A DNA stretch of 64,000 bases, taken from assembly GCA_933228895.1 (NCBI GenBank), contig OW121848.1, positions 90,663,470-90,727,469 on the forward strand, in the 5' to 3' direction. The position numbers and the translations under genes are program-made. The notes beneath the pieces are model-generated. The model searched no databases. It worked only from the letters and a program-made list of their open reading frames with translations, and was not told the DNA's origin. How positions within the stretch are numbered: the stretch's first letter is position 1; every line of letters starts with the position of its first letter. Source of the DNA: Platycnemis pennipes (taxonomy: Eukaryota; Arthropoda; Insecta; Odonata; Platycnemididae). This document shows, piece after piece, positions 61,350-64,000 of the stretch.

Positions 61350-62560
61350 TCTTTAAATTTCCCTGTCCCTCCCTTTGCCATTTTTAATAAACTCGGCTGC
61401 AACGTCATCGACTACGGAGGTCATATTTAATCGTACGTCCCTAACTGGTTTGTTGAAATCTCAACTTATTATTGCGAATACCATATAATCTTTTTTTTTA
61501 ATTTTCTTCTTCGATTACTTTCCCAGTGAGATTACTTTCATCATACAAGTGCTCAAAATGTTGCTTCAATCTCTTCACCTTCCCATTAATAGTCCTTCAT
61601 TCTTGCCCGCATATTATTTTCATCATTTGTCAAGTTCTTATATGGAGTTCCTCCACTATTCTGAAAGGTTGCTTCCTCCATAACATAAGTCAGATTCTTA
61701 TGCATGCATTTACATAATATTTCATTTGTGTTTCTCATAATTTTCGAAAATGATAGCTAATTTTATTCCTTACTCCTATACAGCAGACTTTGTCTCCATC
61801 ATTCGTACCCTTGTTTGTTTCTTTTCAATCAAGAACTTCAATTATTCCGTGATCTGTGGCTTCTTCTCGAGAACTTTAATCCTACAGATAGTTTTTTTGC
61901 GGCCTATTTAAAATCATATTAACGTTTTCTCCAACCTTTCTCCTATTTCTTATACTCAAATACCCTTCAAAATTATTTCTCATACCCACTGAAAGGCTAG
62001 TTGATTTAGTGTCATTTTTTTCTCCTAGCCCATATTCTTCATAGTTTTCTTTATTTTCAGGAAATATTGATCTCTTTCCAAGGCAAAACACGCTTTGGTT
62101 ATTGTCTATATCTGCATCCAGGCATCTTTTGTTCCCTTTCTCTTGTTTGAGCCTCTCCATTATTAGAGTGTAGACTATTTAAAATCTAATTCTATTCGGG
62201 GTAATTTTTCTCAAGAATATTCTTTAGTTGTCTACACAATTAATGTGATTTCCACCATTACATTGTATTTTCCAGAAACTTTTCCATCATGTCCGTGACC
62301 GATTATAGCGTTCCAATCTCCAAAACTATTAACCGCTCTTATTCTGTATGCATAAAATCACTGCTTATGGTACGTTCGCCTTCCAAATGTCATAGACATA
62401 ATTCTAGTCCGTCTTATTGAAAAAACTCTTGCACCATAATTATATCTATCGTCATTCCAGTCTTCAGAAAAATAGATGCAATCTCATTTCACGTATCAGT
62501 CCTAAATTGAAGTTCAGTAATATTTTCTCTCTGGTAATTATTTCTCAGTTATACGATTGG
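61350..62560 (-). mobile_element. RTE-like endonuclease and linker fragment
   Basis: On the - strand, high to low coordinates: FGDWNAIIGHGHDGK (62322-62284 area), the conserved end of the apurinic-type endonuclease's G-D-W-N-A motif. Then YGLGEKND and NMILNRP from the 62160-61882 frame, matching the later endonuclease motifs. Then linker with VKRLKQHFEHLYDESNL and finally FNKPVRDVRLNMTSVVDDVA followed by AEFIKNGKG. That last part lines up with the start of the 4.7 kb copy (DAAVRDL, GDVPAELIKN). About 200 bases between GDWNA and YGLGEKND do not fit and may be an insertion. It is inactive through many stops. Confidence 0.7.
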
Positions 62561-64000
62561 TAGGCTGTATGGTCCAGATTATTTTACTCATAAAAGTTCT
62601 ATTCCATATTTTTTATTTGGAAATTGACGAAAGAAAAGTGCGGGCTTGTCGCGACTCCTCAGAACGATAATGTAGTCTTTCCTTGCCTTAGCCATCGTAC
62701 ATATAACAACCGTTCAAGAAATCGTTACTAAGTTCATTATGAAATAAAATATCGATGTAACGACCACTCAATAAAGGATGAGTTTCTGATACCCTCTCCT
62801 CCAGGTGATGGAAAGCAAAATCGTAAATGGACTCCCATCTCCAAGTCGAGGCATCCTCACTGGTTTAGTATTAGTGATTTGATAGGCCTACGTCACTCAA
62901 AGATAAAAAAATCCTTCGTACAAATGCCACCGCATACTGTCCACCACTGTATACAAGGCGAATAAATTCGCTCATTTCATAGACAACCTCTATATTTAGA
63001 GGTCCACCTATAATCCGCAACCCGGAGGGCATAGTCGGCGTCTTTGATCTCTCTACAGAAATACCCCTAGCACAAGTTAGGTAATATCAATCGATCTCAA
63101 GATTATAAGCCAAATTGATCCACTCATCCAAGGGAGGGTCGAACTGAATTTCCAATGCCCAGTTCTTTGCTTCTCGTATTCCACTCAGGAAATTAAAATA
63201 GATTCACGTTTCAGGGTCTTTTGACAGACCAATCCCCTGAGCTTTATTACTCGGAGAGAAAAAAATTCCTGCTCTCTTATTCGTATCGAAAGTTTCCCGA
63301 ATAAGATAGTACGCGACTTGAAGGAGCATTTTCGGATCAGAGGTTTGCTTTTTTTTCACTTCGGGAATTCCCGTAGAAGGCTTTAAGAGAGATTGATTAT
63401 TGTCGGATTAGGACTCGTTCATTATATATTCCACCCTAAGTTTTCCCGACATTTTTTAATTGGATCACATAAAAAAAATCTCCCTTCACTTCCCCGTTCG
63501 GGATCCGACACGCCAATACGGCGTTTATTTTTTTGGGGAGCGAAATAATGGCGACGAGTTGGGAAAAAATGCCTTATGCCAAGAGGGGAAAGTTAACCTG
63601 AGAGGAGATTTATCGACCTCTCACTATTGTTTCGCATGTTTTATTCATAGAGCCGGCCGACTCTTTTGGAAATCGCAAATCAATTGGCATTCATTCCGCT
63701 CGGACCCCTTCAGATCCGCATGTCCCAATTTATTAGTGGCCGAAGACATTCTTCCCAATTTTAATGGACCGGTTTTGCGGGTCTTGACAAAAAAATTATT
63801 CATTTCTACGTGATTGTCCCTTTCTCTGTCTCGAAAAATCCATCGTTTCCTTTGAAACATGGGTAAGAAAGATCTGAATGTTGCACGAGTTCCAAGTGTG
63901 ACGCGTGACTTGTAACTTTAAGTTAAAATTTGTAAGCCTAGTGAAATCCCGACGTTCATTTTTGCGGAGGTAGGTAGTTTTACTGTAGGTGGTGCCTTAG
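62561..64000. other. Mixed non-coding DNA to the window end
   Basis: Just upstream of the endonuclease fragment, a short - strand frame starting MAKARKDYIIVLRSRDKPA (near 62694) may belong to the element's 5' part, but this is a guess. A 117-codon + frame at 63460-63813 has balanced composition and no motif. Confidence 0.4.

Noticed and set aside
1..64000. CRISPR array, operon, rRNA or complete tRNA genes
   Set aside because: No regularly spaced direct repeats, no clustered intact genes, no rRNA-like sequence and no full cloverleaf were found; the DNA is eukaryotic in character.

Overview
The window looks like intergenic or intronic DNA from an insect or other arthropod nuclear genome. There are no operons, Shine-Dalgarno sites or dense bacterial-type coding. 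The only protein-coding signatures I can recognise are decayed reverse transcriptases and endonucleases of non-LTR retrotransposons. Their best remembered relatives (RTE-like 'endonuclease-reverse transcriptase' elements and CR1/Jockey-type elements) are common in insect genomes. I cannot name the species, and I found no host gene with convincing exons.

Three things make up the window. (1) AT-rich unique DNA forms the background. (2) About twenty islands, roughly 250-950 bases each, are very rich in C and T on the + strand. Several sit next to or alternate with G/A-rich stretches (13.4-14.0, 16.5-17.0, 41.2-42.1, 46.0-46.8, 51.2-52.4, 53.5-54.6 and 56.9-57.5 kb). Pure pyrimidine runs cannot contain a stop codon on that strand, so these islands create long meaningless open frames. 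(3) Interspersed repeats cover the rest: RTE-like copies at 4.7-6.2 (+), 22.41-22.53 (-), 59.3-59.7 (-) and 61.35-62.56 kb (-); four CR1/Jockey-like copies, all on the - strand, at 17.04-17.56, 29.58-29.66, 31.49-33.26 and 47.79-48.31 kb; a third, very decayed reverse transcriptase at 45.27-45.54 kb; a tRNA-derived SINE cluster at 9.9-10.4 kb; a hAT-type miniature element at 60.79-60.94 kb; and a possible end of another DNA transposon at 7.65-7.74 kb.

No mobile element here looks able to move. The longest RTE-like copy has stop codons, a frameshift, an internal deletion and FPDD where FADD is usual. The longest CR1-like copy has been split by another repeat. Two CpG-rich stretches (46.76-47.70 and 56.15-57.74 kb) are the only places resembling promoter or first-exon DNA, and that is weak.

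I see no new gene system. The signals I find most worth a second look are the alternating polypyrimidine/polypurine islands, the hairpin kept in all four CR1-like 3' ends while its loop varies, and two short duplicated modules (32.63/33.62 kb and 15.30/16.44 kb) that match no family I know.
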